Shown one piece after another: positions 1 to 8,439 of a DNA stretch of 64,000 nucleotides. Numbering within the stretch: the stretch's first letter is position 1; the number at the start of each line of letters is the position of its first letter. This stretch comes from Saccharothrix sp. NRRL B-16348. GTDB lineage: Bacteria; Actinomycetota; Actinomycetes; Mycobacteriales; Pseudonocardiaceae. A program made the translations under genes and the position numbers. Location of the stretch: NCBI RefSeq assembly GCF_001280085.1, contig NZ_LGED01000013.1, forward strand, positions 99,058 to 163,057. The letters run 5' to 3'. A model generated the notes under the pieces. The model was not told the origin of the DNA. It saw only the letters and a list, made by a program, of their open reading frames with translations, and made no database searches.

Positions 1-2
1 GC

Positions 3-905
3 GAGGCGGAGATGGTGGGGGTGGTGGCGGGGGACGTGCTGAGCGTGTGCGGGGAGGCGTTGTTGTCCGCCGACGACGCGGAGTCGCTGGCCGCGTCGGT
101 GGCCGAGGTGGTGGTGCCGATGCGGTGCGAGGTGCAGGTGCTCGACGACCTGAAGGCCGTGGTGTTCGGGCAGCTGACGGTGGAGGCCGCGCGGGTGTTG
201 GAGGAGGCCGCGGAGAGCCTGGTGGAGGACGGGGCGCGGGTGTGGCGGTTCACCCCGGCCAGTGTGCGTTCGGCGTTCGCCCGAGGGTGGACCGGGGAGT
301 CCTTGCTGGCCGCGTTGGAAGGGCTGACCCGGCAGGACGTGCCGTGGGCGCTGCGGTCGCTGTTGGGCGAGCGCGGACGGGGGCAGGTGCGGGTGCGGGA
401 GGTGGGGTGTTGCGTGGTGGCCGAGGCGGGCGTCATCGCGGAGGTGGTGCGGTTACCGGGTTTCGTCGCGTTGGCGCCGACCGTGGCGGGGAGCGCGGTG
501 GCGGCTCCGGAGGCGGTCGCGCGGTTGCGGGAGGAAGGGTTCGCGGTGGTCGAGGACCCGTCGTCGGGGAGTGTGGTGGTTCGGCGGCGGAAGGCTCCGG
601 CCGTCGCTCCGGTGGTCGCGGTGGACCTCTCCGATCTGGCCGCGGACGAGCCGTCCACGGCGCAGATCGTGCGCAGGCTGAACCGGGGGTTGCCGCAGAA
701 GTCGGTGGCGCTGTTGGCCGAGGCCATCGACGCCCGGTCGGACGTGCGCATCGACTACGTCGACCGGGAGGGTGAGTCCTCACAACGCACCATCACGCCG
801 ATCGAGTGGGACGGGCCGTTCCTGTCGGCGTGGTGCCACCTGCGGGAGGCCGACAGGCAGTTCAGGGTGGCGCGGATCAGGTCGGTGTCACCGGTCCGGC
901 CGTGA
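3..905 (+). CDS. Helicase-associated (XPB/Ssl2-like) protein with WYL-like end, 5' partial
   Basis: The frame is open to the left edge, so this is the C-terminal ~300 residues of a longer protein. The visible part carries an XPB/Ssl2 helicase C-terminal-like region (repeated hydrophobic segments ending in VWRFTPASVRSAFARGW, typical of actinobacterial helicase-associated proteins) and, in the last ~70 residues, a WYL-like beta module (DVRIDYVDREGE ... RITPIEW ... RQFRVARI). Family members are ~700-800 residues and lack helicase motor motifs. They are thought to act in DNA repair or regulation, but the function is not settled. The internal ATG at 12 is only the first Met in the window, not the gene start. 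Product family fairly secure, role unknown. Confidence 0.75.
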   Translation, partial: EAEMVGVVAGDVLSVCGEALLSADDAESLAASVAEVVVPMRCEVQVLDDLKAVVFGQLTVEAARVLEEAAESLVEDGARVWRFTPASVRSAFARGWTGESLLAALEGLTRQDVPWALRSLLGERGRGQVRVREVGCCVVAEAGVIAEVVRLPGFVALAPTVAGSAVAAPEAVARLREEGFAVVEDPSSGSVVVRRRKAPAVAPVVAVDLSDLAADEPSTAQIVRRLNRGLPQKSVALLAEAIDARSDVRIDYVDREGESSQRTITPIEWDGPFLSAWCHLREADRQFRVARIRSVSPVRP

Positions 906-936
906 GGGCCGAGCCTGCCTTCGCCGGAGTTCGCCC

Positions 937-1623
937 TCAGGCGAGGACTTGGTCCGCCACCACGAACTCCGTCCCGCACGACGGACAGGTCGCGCCGCCG
1001 AACACGTGCACCAGCACCCGTGCCACCTTCGCCTGGCCGTGCGCGGTCGCCAAGCCGTGCAGCCGCCCACCGACGCCGTCCAGTGTGGTCGGATCGGCCG
1101 GGCGCAACGACGTCGAGCCACCGCCGTCCTCCGCACACGTCCCCTGCGCGGTGGAGATCGCGAGGTTCGCCCCGCACTCCTCGCACTCCACCTCGTACTC
1201 CTCCTCCGTCACACCCCAGGCCAACGCGTCCTGCCAGTACGCGACCCCCTCGAAGGCCAGCACGCACTCCAGCAGGTAGGCGTAGGTGTCCTCGTCCGCG
1301 TCGGGCAACAACCCGTTCGCCACCGCCAGCAGACGACCGGCGGCCTCGGCGTGCTCCTCGAGCACGGCCTCTCCCCCGCCCGCCACGATCGCACCCGCGA
1401 GCGTCACGGCCTGCGTCGCGTGCGGCTCGTCGAGGTCACGCGCCAGGTCCGCGAGACGAGGCAGGGCCGCGTAGCTCGCCGAGTACGTCGAACCTTGGTG
1501 GCACAGCGACGACCACAGCTCGCTCCACGTCCCGTCGTCGGGGTCGGTGGCCAGCCGGTCGAGCAGCGGCGGGACGTCCTCCGCCGTGCCGTAGGCGTGG
1601 GTGAGCCGGGACCAGTCCGTCAT
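937..1623 (-). CDS. Uncharacterised protein with CxxC pairs
   Basis: A 228-residue cytoplasmic protein. I chose the ATG giving MTDWSRLTHAYG because the upstream extension is low-complexity and not protein-like. The N-terminal two thirds are alanine-rich amphipathic helices resembling HEAT-like repeats (AALPRLADLARDL, AVTLAGAIVAGGG). The C-terminal part has CEECGA and CPSCG pairs, suggesting a zinc ribbon made of separated halves. It is transcribed toward the helicase-associated gene (convergent). Similar proteins are common in Pseudonocardiales and Streptomyces without a known function. No catalytic motif is visible. Confidence 0.7.
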   Translation of the reverse strand: MTDWSRLTHAYGTAEDVPPLLDRLATDPDDGTWSELWSSLCHQGSTYSASYAALPRLADLARDLDEPHATQAVTLAGAIVAGGGEAVLEEHAEAAGRLLAVANGLLPDADEDTYAYLLECVLAFEGVAYWQDALAWGVTEEEYEVECEECGANLAISTAQGTCAEDGGGSTSLRPADPTTLDGVGGRLHGLATAHGQAKVARVLVHVFGGATCPSCGTEFVVADQVLA

Positions 1624-1769
1624 GCCGATGATCACACCACAGGCTTGCGCGGCACCTCGACCAGGGCCGCGGGTCGGGGTTCGGATGGGAAGAAGGAACG
1701 GGGTTGCGGCGAAGTGTGGGTGGAAGCTGGTCACCGACTGGAAGGCCCCCACATGGCAGAGGCGGACAC

Positions 1770-2345
1770 GTGACGGCGGGAACGGGCGAGCGGGTGACCG
1801 ACGCCGAGCTCGCCGCGCGGTTACAGCGGGACCCGGAACTGTTCACGGAGGTGCACGATCGGTACTTCACGGCCATCTACCGGTACGTGACCGGGCGCCT
1901 GGACGCGCAGACGGCGGAGGACATCGCGGCGGAGACGTTCCTGGTCGCGTTCGACCGGCGGGACGCGTTCGACGCCGAACGCGGTGACGTGCGGGTGTGG
2001 TTGTTCGGCATCGCCACGAACCTGGTGGCACGGCATCGCCGCAAGGAGGCCCGCCACTACCGGGCGCTGGCGCGGATGGACGTCGAACCGGCCGTCGAAG
2101 GGCACGAGAGCACGGTGGTCGCGTCGGTGGCCGCACGGCGGCTGCGGCCCCAGCTCGCGACCGCGCTGGCGCGGTTGTCGCCGGGCGAACGGGACGTGTT
2201 GCTGCTCGTGGCGCTCGGCCAGCTCGGCTACGACGAAGTGGCCGCGGCGCTCGGCATCTCGTCCGGCACGGTGGGCTCCCGCCTCAGCCGTGCCCGCAAG
2301 AAGCTCAACCCCGCCCTCATCGCCCCGGAGGCACTCGATGGATGA
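1770..2345 (+). CDS. ECF-type RNA polymerase sigma factor
   Basis: A 191-residue sigma-70-family factor. Region 2 is seen in YFTAIYRYVTGRLD...AEDIAAETFLVAF followed by VRVWLFGIATNLVARHRR. Region 4 is seen as LARLSPGERDVLLLVALGQ and the helix-turn-helix ALGISSGTVGSRLSRARKKL. There is no region 1 or 3, as in ECF sigmas. I prefer GTG 1770 because AGAGG lies a few bases upstream; GTG 1794 (VTDAELAARL) is the alternative. The next gene begins inside this one (8-nt overlap), so the two are translationally coupled. Such pairs are frequent in actinomycetes, with the partner acting as a membrane-anchored anti-sigma-like or output protein. Confidence 0.9.
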   Translation: MTAGTGERVTDAELAARLQRDPELFTEVHDRYFTAIYRYVTGRLDAQTAEDIAAETFLVAFDRRDAFDAERGDVRVWLFGIATNLVARHRRKEARHYRALARMDVEPAVEGHESTVVASVAARRLRPQLATALARLSPGERDVLLLVALGQLGYDEVAAALGISSGTVGSRLSRARKKLNPALIAPEALDG

Positions 2346-3243
2346 CCTGCAGACGCTGCGCGCCGCGCTGACCGCGGACGAACCCTCCCAGGACGTGGTC
2401 GACCGCAGCCGCCACCGGCTCCAGCACCGGATGCTCGGCGGCCGGGCCTCGCGGAAGCGGACCGGGTGGGTGACCGCGGGCATCGGGCTCACGGTGGCCG
2501 CCGCCGCTGCCGCCGTGGCGTTCTCGACGCTGCCGGGTGCGCCGGCCGACGGGATCACCGCGGACGACGCGACCACCAGCCCGTCGGCGCGGGCGGCCAG
2601 CGGACCGGAGGTGCTGCTCGCCGCGGCCACGGCGGCCCAGGGTTCACCCGAGGAGTCGGGCGCCTACTGGTACGTCGCGGTGACGTTCCCGGACGAGCGG
2701 GTGGACGAGTACTGGATCAAGCGGGACGACGGCGGGGGGTGGTTCCGGGGCGTGAAGACGCGCGGCGAGGCGATCCCGCTGCGCGTGCACCGGCCGAAAC
2801 CGTTCTCGCTGGTCGCCGTCGACCTGACGCTCGACGAACTGCGCGCCCTGCCGACGGACCCGGAGGCGTTGCGGACCTGGATCGCCGAGGCGCTCGAGCA
2901 CAGCGACGCGAAGACGAGCGCGGGCCCGTTCACCGCGGCCGATCGGGAACGGGCCACGTTCGAGTCGTTGATCGCGCTCGTGTCCACCGTGCCGGCGCCG
3001 CCCGAGGTCCGCGCCGCCGCGTTCCGCGCGATCGCCTCGTACCCGGAGGTCGAGTCCGTCGGCGCGGTGCCGGGCGGGCAGGGCCTGGTGCTGCCGGGCG
3101 GCCGGCGGCTCGTCGTCGACCCGGCGACCGGCCGGGTGAACGGGACGTCGGTCTTCGTCACGATGGACGGCGCGGTGTACTCGGTCGCCGACCCCGCGGG
3201 CGCCAGGATCGACGCCGAGTGGACCGACACCATGCCCGGGTGA
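2338..3243 (+). CDS. CU044_5270-type membrane-anchored partner of the sigma factor
   Basis: A 301-residue protein with a short cytoplasmic N-terminus (MDDLQTLRAALTADEPSQDV), one transmembrane helix at about residues 43-63, and a ~235-residue extracytoplasmic domain. The ATG at 2338 overlaps the sigma-factor stop. This order and topology (N-terminus resembling an anti-sigma segment, then an exported domain with repeated W/Y motifs such as YWYVAVTFPDERVDEYWI) match the CU044_5270 family that follows ECF sigma genes in actinomycetes. A role as anti-sigma or stress sensor is inferred from position. No zinc-binding HxxxCxxC anti-sigma motif is present, so regulation, if any, uses another mechanism. 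Confidence 0.8.
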   Translation: MDDLQTLRAALTADEPSQDVVDRSRHRLQHRMLGGRASRKRTGWVTAGIGLTVAAAAAAVAFSTLPGAPADGITADDATTSPSARAASGPEVLLAAATAAQGSPEESGAYWYVAVTFPDERVDEYWIKRDDGGGWFRGVKTRGEAIPLRVHRPKPFSLVAVDLTLDELRALPTDPEALRTWIAEALEHSDAKTSAGPFTAADRERATFESLIALVSTVPAPPEVRAAAFRAIASYPEVESVGAVPGGQGLVLPGGRRLVVDPATGRVNGTSVFVTMDGAVYSVADPAGARIDAEWTDTMPG

Positions 3244-3265
3244 CGGCCCGCACCACGCCTCCCGG

Positions 3266-4960
3266 TCAGGCCGCGCACTCGTGCTGGTCCGGGGCGAGGG
3301 CGGCGCGCACCTCGCGGCTCAGCTCGCCGCCGCGGACGAGGTCGGTCGCCTTCTCCAGGTCCGGGGTCAGGTAGCGGTCGTCGGCGAGGGGTTCGATGTG
3401 CCGCCGGACGGCTTGGTGCAGTCGGTCCGTGCCCTGGCCCAGCGGGAACGCGGCCATCCTGTCCTTGATCAGGTCGATGCCCTGTGCCGCCATCAAGACG
3501 TGCACGGCGAGCACCGTCTCCAGGCGGTCGAGGTTGGCGTGCAGGGCACGGACCGAGGCCATCGCCATGGTGTTGTGGTCCTCCTGGCCGAACTTCGCCG
3601 GGCGGGACAGCGTGCCCGCGGGGGTGGCCAGCTGCTGCATCTCCGGCACGAGCGCCACCGCGACGGTCTGCACCTGCACCATGCCCGAGTTCAGGCCGAT
3701 CTCTCCCCCGGCGAGGTTGGCCGGCAGGTGGTAGCTCCACTTGTCGGCCAGCAGCCGGGCGGACAGCTCCTGCGACAGCACGCCGAGGTCGGCGACCTGG
3801 GCGTTGAGCGAGTCGATCTCGTGGCCGAGCAGCGCGGCGTCCCAGTTGCCGCCCATGACGAACTCGTGGCCGCCGCCCGGCTTGGGGAACACCAGCGGGT
3901 TGGACGTGGAGGCGTTGGCCTCGCGCTCGATGTGGCCGCGGGCGTCGGTGAGGCGTTGCCGCAGCGCTCCGACGATGTGCGGGGTGGCGCGGATCGACAC
4001 GGCGTCCTGGATGCGCGGGTGCTCGTCGCCGCTCGCCTTGCGCCCCTCGTCGGTCATCCAGCCGGTGCCGCAGATCAACGCCCTGGTGACGCGGGCGGCC
4101 TCGACTTCGGCGGGGATGCGCCGCTCGTCGTGGGTGCGGGCGTCGAACGCGCCCTGTTCGGCCCTGGTCGCTTCCAGGAACAACGCGAACGCGCCGTCGT
4201 AGGTGTCGAGCAGCCGTTCGGCGCGCACCACGGCGTCGACGTACCGGGCGGTGACCACGCTGCTGCCGCTGATCAGCGGCAGCGCCTCGCCCTGCTCCAA
4301 CTGGAACGCCGGCGCGACGCCGGCCGCCGCGAGGATTTCCGGCGCGGGTGCTTCCCGGCCTTCGAAACGCGCGGGCGCGGGTTCGCCGGTGAGCACCAGA
4401 CCGGCTGCCGCCATCGGCTGGAGGTCACCGGTACCCAGCGACCCGATCTCCGGCATCCGGGGCGTGACGCCGGCGTTGACCAGCTCCAGGATCCGGTCCA
4501 CGAACTCCGGCCGCACCCCCATCGCGCCGCGGGCCATCGTGTTGGCCCGCAGCACCAGCGCCAACCGCGCCACCCGGTCCGGGAGCGCGGGGCCGACGCC
4601 GGCGGCGTGCGAGCGCAGCACCCGGCGCTGGAACTCCACCCGGTCGGCTTCCGGCAACGGCTGGTCCTTCAACGGGCCCAACGCCTGGTTCCACCCGTAC
4701 ACGCGTTGGCCGGCCGCGAGGGCCGCCTCGGCGCCCTGCCTGGTCTTGATCATCTCCTGGCGGGACTTCAGGCCGAGGCGGATGGTGACGCGGTCGGCTT
4801 CGAGCACGTCCACCAGCTGCGACCAGGTCAGCGAGTCGCCGTCCAGCTCCAGCGCGGGCGACTGCTGCCGGGTGACGAGGTCGGCGGGCGCGGCGGCCGT
4901 GCTCGACACCGTGACGGCGCCGACGGCGAGGACGACCAGGAACCGCCACGGGACCCGCAT
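3266..4960 (-). CDS. Secreted histidine/aromatic ammonia-lyase-like protein with altered MIO site
   Basis: A 564-residue protein of the HAL/PAL fold with a Sec signal peptide (MRVPWRFLVVLAVGAVTVSS, cleavage near AAA-PAD). ATG 4960 is preceded by GGAGGAG at ideal spacing. The family core is clear: VYGWNQALG aligns with the catalytic-Tyr loop YGxNTGFG, QDAVSIRATPH with QDxYSxRCxPQ, and FGQEDHNTMAM with QEDH. However, the MIO tripeptide region reads GSLGTGDL (residues 173-180), with Gly-Thr-Gly and one residue fewer instead of Ala-Ser-Gly. The Asn of the LLNGTQ motif is Ser (LPLISGSS), and the QDxYS Tyr is Val. It may be a non-lyase relative or use altered chemistry; export from the cytoplasm is also unusual for this family. 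Confidence 0.8.
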   Translation of the reverse strand: MRVPWRFLVVLAVGAVTVSSTAAAPADLVTRQQSPALELDGDSLTWSQLVDVLEADRVTIRLGLKSRQEMIKTRQGAEAALAAGQRVYGWNQALGPLKDQPLPEADRVEFQRRVLRSHAAGVGPALPDRVARLALVLRANTMARGAMGVRPEFVDRILELVNAGVTPRMPEIGSLGTGDLQPMAAAGLVLTGEPAPARFEGREAPAPEILAAAGVAPAFQLEQGEALPLISGSSVVTARYVDAVVRAERLLDTYDGAFALFLEATRAEQGAFDARTHDERRIPAEVEAARVTRALICGTGWMTDEGRKASGDEHPRIQDAVSIRATPHIVGALRQRLTDARGHIEREANASTSNPLVFPKPGGGHEFVMGGNWDAALLGHEIDSLNAQVADLGVLSQELSARLLADKWSYHLPANLAGGEIGLNSGMVQVQTVAVALVPEMQQLATPAGTLSRPAKFGQEDHNTMAMASVRALHANLDRLETVLAVHVLMAAQGIDLIKDRMAAFPLGQGTDRLHQAVRRHIEPLADDRYLTPDLEKATDLVRGGELSREVRAALAPDQHECAA

Positions 4961-4965
4961 TCGCG

Positions 4966-4973
4966 CTCCTCCG
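4966..4973 (-). promoter_or_regulatory. Ribosome binding site deciding the start of the ammonia-lyase-like gene
   Basis: GGAGGAG lies directly upstream of ATG 4960 on the minus strand and places the start just before the signal peptide. The Met 7 codons upstream (MNDGGAR...) lies on the other side of this site and has no comparable site of its own. Confidence 0.6.
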
Positions 4974-5076
4974 TCGTTCATGGACCGACTTCCCGCTGGG
5001 GATCCTGGCACCGCCGGCGTGCCCGGGCCGGACGTGAGCGGGCGAACCGAGCCATCGGGTGACGGACGGCGAGGTT

Positions 5077-5116
5077 CCCGGTGGGACGTCGGACCTCGGT
5101 CCACCGTCCCACCGGG
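5077..5116. terminator. Long hairpin, likely terminator of the beta-trefoil gene
   Basis: A perfect 12-bp stem (CCCGGTGGGACG at 5077-5088 with CGTCCCACCGGG at 5105-5116) encloses a second perfect 5-bp stem (GGACC/GGTCC, 5091-5102). It lies 21 nt past the stop of the gene at 5138-5590 (-), with no clear T-run, as is common for actinomycete intrinsic terminators. It separates two minus-strand genes. Confidence 0.7.
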
Positions 5117-5137
5117 AGCCTCATTCCCCCTACGCGG

Positions 5138-5590
5138 TCACGGCGCCCACAACGTCCACCGCTGGTGGTTCAGCCCGTTGCAGCCGAACGTGCGGACGCC
5201 GTACACGCTGTTGTCCAGGCAGTGGTTGTTCCACGCGCTCAGGATCTCGTACGTGCCGTTGCCCCAGTGGTTCACGCGCCACCGCTGCCAGGAGCCGTCG
5301 TTGCAGCCGAAGCCGCGCACGCCGTGCTCGCTGTTGTCCAGGCACATCTTCGTGGCGACGTTCATGAACCGGTACGTGCCGTCGGCGTACCGCTTCACCT
5401 CCCAGTTCTGGTAGGGCCCCGCGTTGGACGGGCGCGTGTGCACGCCGTCGGTGAAGTTGTGGTCCAACATCCCGCTGTCCCACTCGCTCTTCAACTTCCA
5501 CTGCTCCGGAGCCGCCGACGCCGCCGGGACCACCCCCAGGAGTCCCACCAGCACGGCGACCAGCACCGCCACGACACGTCCGAACTTCAT
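5138..5590 (-). CDS. Small secreted beta-trefoil (ricin-type) protein
   Basis: A 150-residue exported protein. It has a Sec signal peptide (MKFGRVVAVLVAVLVGLLGV, AASA-APEQ cleavage) and then about 120 residues with three repeats ending in QxW-type motifs (YQNWEV, WQRWRV, HQRWTL) and paired Cys-Leu-Asp-Asn-Ser segments (MCLDNSEHGVRGFGC, HCLDNSVYGVRTFGC). This pattern fits a ricin-B-lectin-like beta-trefoil lacking any attached enzyme. ATG 5590 follows AGAGGGGG. It is divergent from the SARP gene. The role is probably carbohydrate or surface binding; no ligand can be deduced. Confidence 0.75.
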   Translation of the reverse strand: MKFGRVVAVLVAVLVGLLGVVPAASAAPEQWKLKSEWDSGMLDHNFTDGVHTRPSNAGPYQNWEVKRYADGTYRFMNVATKMCLDNSEHGVRGFGCNDGSWQRWRVNHWGNGTYEILSAWNNHCLDNSVYGVRTFGCNGLNHQRWTLWAP

Positions 5591-5645
5591 CCGTTCCCCC
5601 TCTTGGAGTGTGGGTCTTCGGTCCGGAGGGGACCTTGCCGGCGGA

Positions 5646-5680
5646 ACCTGGCACGGACCTGGCACGGCCTGGTGGATACT
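5646..5680 (+). promoter_or_regulatory. 11-bp tandem repeats and -10 element in front of the SARP gene
   Basis: ACCTGGCACGG occurs twice head-to-tail (5646-5656, 5657-5667), with a third degenerate copy beginning at 5668 (CCTGG at 5669). A -10-like GATACT follows at 5675-5680. SARP proteins bind heptamer direct repeats at 11-bp spacing just upstream of a -10, so this is a plausible autoregulatory site. Transcription would start near 5687, that is, at the ATG (5689), implying a leaderless message. Confidence 0.5.
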
Positions 5681-5688
5681 GACCGGTC

Positions 5689-8439
5689 ATGGGGGGAGTG
5701 CGGTTTCGGCTGCTGGGCGAGGTCCGGGTGCTGACGCCCGGCACGCCGGTGGTGATCAGGCACGCGCGGGTCCGGTGCGTGCTGGCGGCGCTGCTGGTGG
5801 ACGTGAACCGGGTCGTCCCGGCCGACACGCTGGCCGACCGGGTGTGGGGCGAGCAACTGCCGCTGAAGCCTCGTGACGCGATCTACAACTACGTGTCCCG
5901 GCTGCGGCAGGCGCTCGTGGACGTGCCGGGAGCCACGCTCGGCAAGCGGTCCGGCGGTTACGTGGTCGACCTCGACCCGCGGGCCGTCGACCTGCACCGG
6001 TTCCGCGACCTGGTGACACCGGACGGCGACGACGAGGCGCGGGCGGAACGGCTGGGTGCGGCGCTCGGCCTCGTGACCGGTGAACCGCTGACCGGTGTCG
6101 ACTCGCCGTGGGCGGCACGGGTGCGGGAGTCTCTGGAGACCGAACTGCTCGCCGCCCGCCTCGACGAGCACGAGGTGCGGTTGCGGCTCGGGCAGCACGT
6201 CCGGCTGGTGCCGTCGTTGACCGCGCTGGCCGCCGCGCACCCGTTGGACGAGCGGATCGCGCGGCTGCTGCTGCTCGCGCTGGCGGAGAGCGGTCTGCAC
6301 GCCGAAGCGCTCGCCCACTACGACGTGCTACGCCGACGCCTCGCCGACGAGCTGGGCGTCGATCCCGACCCGGACGTGCGCGAGGTCTACCAGCGACTGC
6401 TCGAGGACAGGCCCGCCCCGGCGCGGCGCCCGGCAGGCCCCGTGCCGCGCCAGTTGCCGGCGGCGCCGGGGCCGTTCGTCGGCCGGCACGACGAGCTGGA
6501 CCGGCTCGACGCCGCGCTGCGGGCCGGGGCGGCCACGGTGGTGATCTCCGCGATCGCGGGCACCGGCGGCATCGGCAAGTCCTGGCTGGCGTTGCACTGG
6601 GCCCACCGCAACGCCGACCGGTTCCCCGACGGGCAGTTGTTCGTGGACCTGCGCGGTTTCAGCCCCGACAGCGATCCGATGGAGCCGGCCGTCGCGGTGC
6701 GCGGGTTCCTCGACGCGTTGGGGGTCGAGCCCGGCCGCGTGCCCGCCGAGCCGCACGCGCAGGTGGCGTTGTTCCGCAGCCTGGTGGCCGGCAAGAGGAT
6801 GTTGCTGGTGCTGGACAACGCGGCGAGCACGGCCCAGATCACGTCCCTGTTGCCGGGCAGCGACACGTGCGCGGTGGTGGTCACCAGCCGCAGCAGGCTC
6901 GCGGGCCTGGTCACCGGTCACGGCGCGCGGCACGTGCCCGTCGACACCCTCGCCGACGCGGACGCCCGCGGCCTGCTCACCGCCCGGCTCGGCGCCGCGC
7001 GCGTCGACGCCGAACCCGCGGCGACCGACGAGCTGATCCGGCTGTGCGCCGGGTTCCCGTTGGCGTTGAGCATCATCGCCGGCCGGGCGCACACCCACCC
7101 GCACCTGTCCCTGGCCGCGCTCGCGGGCGAACTGCGCGACAGCGCGCTCGACGCGCTCGACGACACCGACCCCGCCGCGAGCCTGCCCGCCGTGCTGTCG
7201 TCATCGCACCGCGCGTTGACGGACGAGCAGGCCGAGGTGTTCGGACTGCTGGCGATGGCGCCCGGACCGGACAGCTGCCTCGCCGCGGCGAGCAGCCTCA
7301 TCGGCGTCCCCCCGAGTCGCGCCCGGACCGTGCTGCGAGGGCTGGAACAGGCGTCGCTGGTCAACCAGGACGTCAACGGGCGCTACCGCATGCACGACCT
7401 GGTCCGCCGCTACGCCACCGACCGCGAACTGCCCGCCGACACCAGGCAGGCGGCGCTGCGGCGCGTGCTCGACTTCTACGTCCACACCGCGTACGCCGCC
7501 GACCTGCTCCTGGAACAGCACCGCCCGGCCATCGAGCTCGACCCGCCCGCCGACGGCGTCCGACCCGAACCGCTGCCCGACCTGCCGGCGGCGATGGCCT
7601 GGTTCGACGCCGAGCACGTCACCCTGCGCGCCGCCCAGCGCACGGCCGCCGACCACGGCCTGCACCGCACCGCGTGGCAGCTGGCTTGGACGTTGAACAC
7701 CTTCCAGTACCGGCGGGGACACCGCCACGACCAGCTCGCCGTGTGGCAGGTGGCGGTCGCCGCCGCCGGCCACCTGACCGATCCCGTCTCGCACGTCCTG
7801 GCCCACCGCTTGTTCGGGCGCGCCCACGCCGAACTCGGCCGCCACGAGGAGGCGATCGGGCACACGCGCCAAGCCCTCGCCCTGGCCGAACGGCACCAGG
7901 ATCCCGTTCAGCAGGCCCACGCGCACTACACGCTCGCGTCCGCTTTGGAGCGTCAGGGGGACGACCGGCGGGCGTTGGAGCACGCGTGCCGGGCCCTGGC
8001 GTTCTACCGCACGCTCGACCAGCCGGTGTGGACGGGCAACGCGCTCAACGCGGTGGGCTGGTACACCGCGCGCCTCGGCGACCACGACGGCGGACGCGCG
8101 CACTGCGAGGCGGCCCTGACCTTGTACCGGGAGCACCAGGACGTGGGCGGCGTGGCGCAGACCCTGGACAGCCTCGGCTACATCGACCACCACAGCGGCC
8201 ACCACCGCCGGGCCGTCGAGCGCTACCGCGAAGCCGTCCGCCTCTACCACGACCTCGGCAACACCTACGAGACCGCCGAGACCCTCGACCGGCTCGGCCA
8301 CGCCCACACCGCCCTCGGCGAGCGGGAGCGGGCCGGCGCGGTGTGGCGGGACGCCGTGGAGCTGTACCGGCGGCTCGGGCACGGGCAGAAGGCCGACGAG
8401 GTCGTGAAGAACATCAGACGAGAGGCAGGAGCAGGGTGA
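5689..8439 (+). CDS. AfsR/SARP-family transcriptional regulator with NB-ARC and TPR
   Basis: A 916-residue regulator. The N-terminus (about 1-250) is the SARP module: an OmpR-type winged helix (VRFRLLGEVRVL ... LADRVWGEQLPLKPRDAIYNYVSRLRQAL) and a bacterial transcriptional activation domain (LLLLALAESGLHAEALAHYDVLRRRLADELGVDPDP). A STAND ATPase follows, with P-loop GTGGIGKSW near residue 290, Walker B MLLVLDNA and VVVTSRSRL. The C-terminal ~280 residues are TPR repeats (ALALAERHQDPVQQAHAHYTLA, etc.). Such proteins activate secondary-metabolite or stress genes. The target here is not known, but the next gene overlaps its stop (GTGA) and is probably co-transcribed. No RBS precedes ATG 5689, consistent with a leaderless start. 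Confidence 0.92.
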   Translation: MGGVRFRLLGEVRVLTPGTPVVIRHARVRCVLAALLVDVNRVVPADTLADRVWGEQLPLKPRDAIYNYVSRLRQALVDVPGATLGKRSGGYVVDLDPRAVDLHRFRDLVTPDGDDEARAERLGAALGLVTGEPLTGVDSPWAARVRESLETELLAARLDEHEVRLRLGQHVRLVPSLTALAAAHPLDERIARLLLLALAESGLHAEALAHYDVLRRRLADELGVDPDPDVREVYQRLLEDRPAPARRPAGPVPRQLPAAPGPFVGRHDELDRLDAALRAGAATVVISAIAGTGGIGKSWLALHWAHRNADRFPDGQLFVDLRGFSPDSDPMEPAVAVRGFLDALGVEPGRVPAEPHAQVALFRSLVAGKRMLLVLDNAASTAQITSLLPGSDTCAVVVTSRSRLAGLVTGHGARHVPVDTLADADARGLLTARLGAARVDAEPAATDELIRLCAGFPLALSIIAGRAHTHPHLSLAALAGELRDSALDALDDTDPAASLPAVLSSSHRALTDEQAEVFGLLAMAPGPDSCLAAASSLIGVPPSRARTVLRGLEQASLVNQDVNGRYRMHDLVRRYATDRELPADTRQAALRRVLDFYVHTAYAADLLLEQHRPAIELDPPADGVRPEPLPDLPAAMAWFDAEHVTLRAAQRTAADHGLHRTAWQLAWTLNTFQYRRGHRHDQLAVWQVAVAAAGHLTDPVSHVLAHRLFGRAHAELGRHEEAIGHTRQALALAERHQDPVQQAHAHYTLASALERQGDDRRALEHACRALAFYRTLDQPVWTGNALNAVGWYTARLGDHDGGRAHCEAALTLYREHQDVGGVAQTLDSLGYIDHHSGHHRRAVERYREAVRLYHDLGNTYETAETLDRLGHAHTALGERERAGAVWRDAVELYRRLGHGQKADEVVKNIRREAGAG

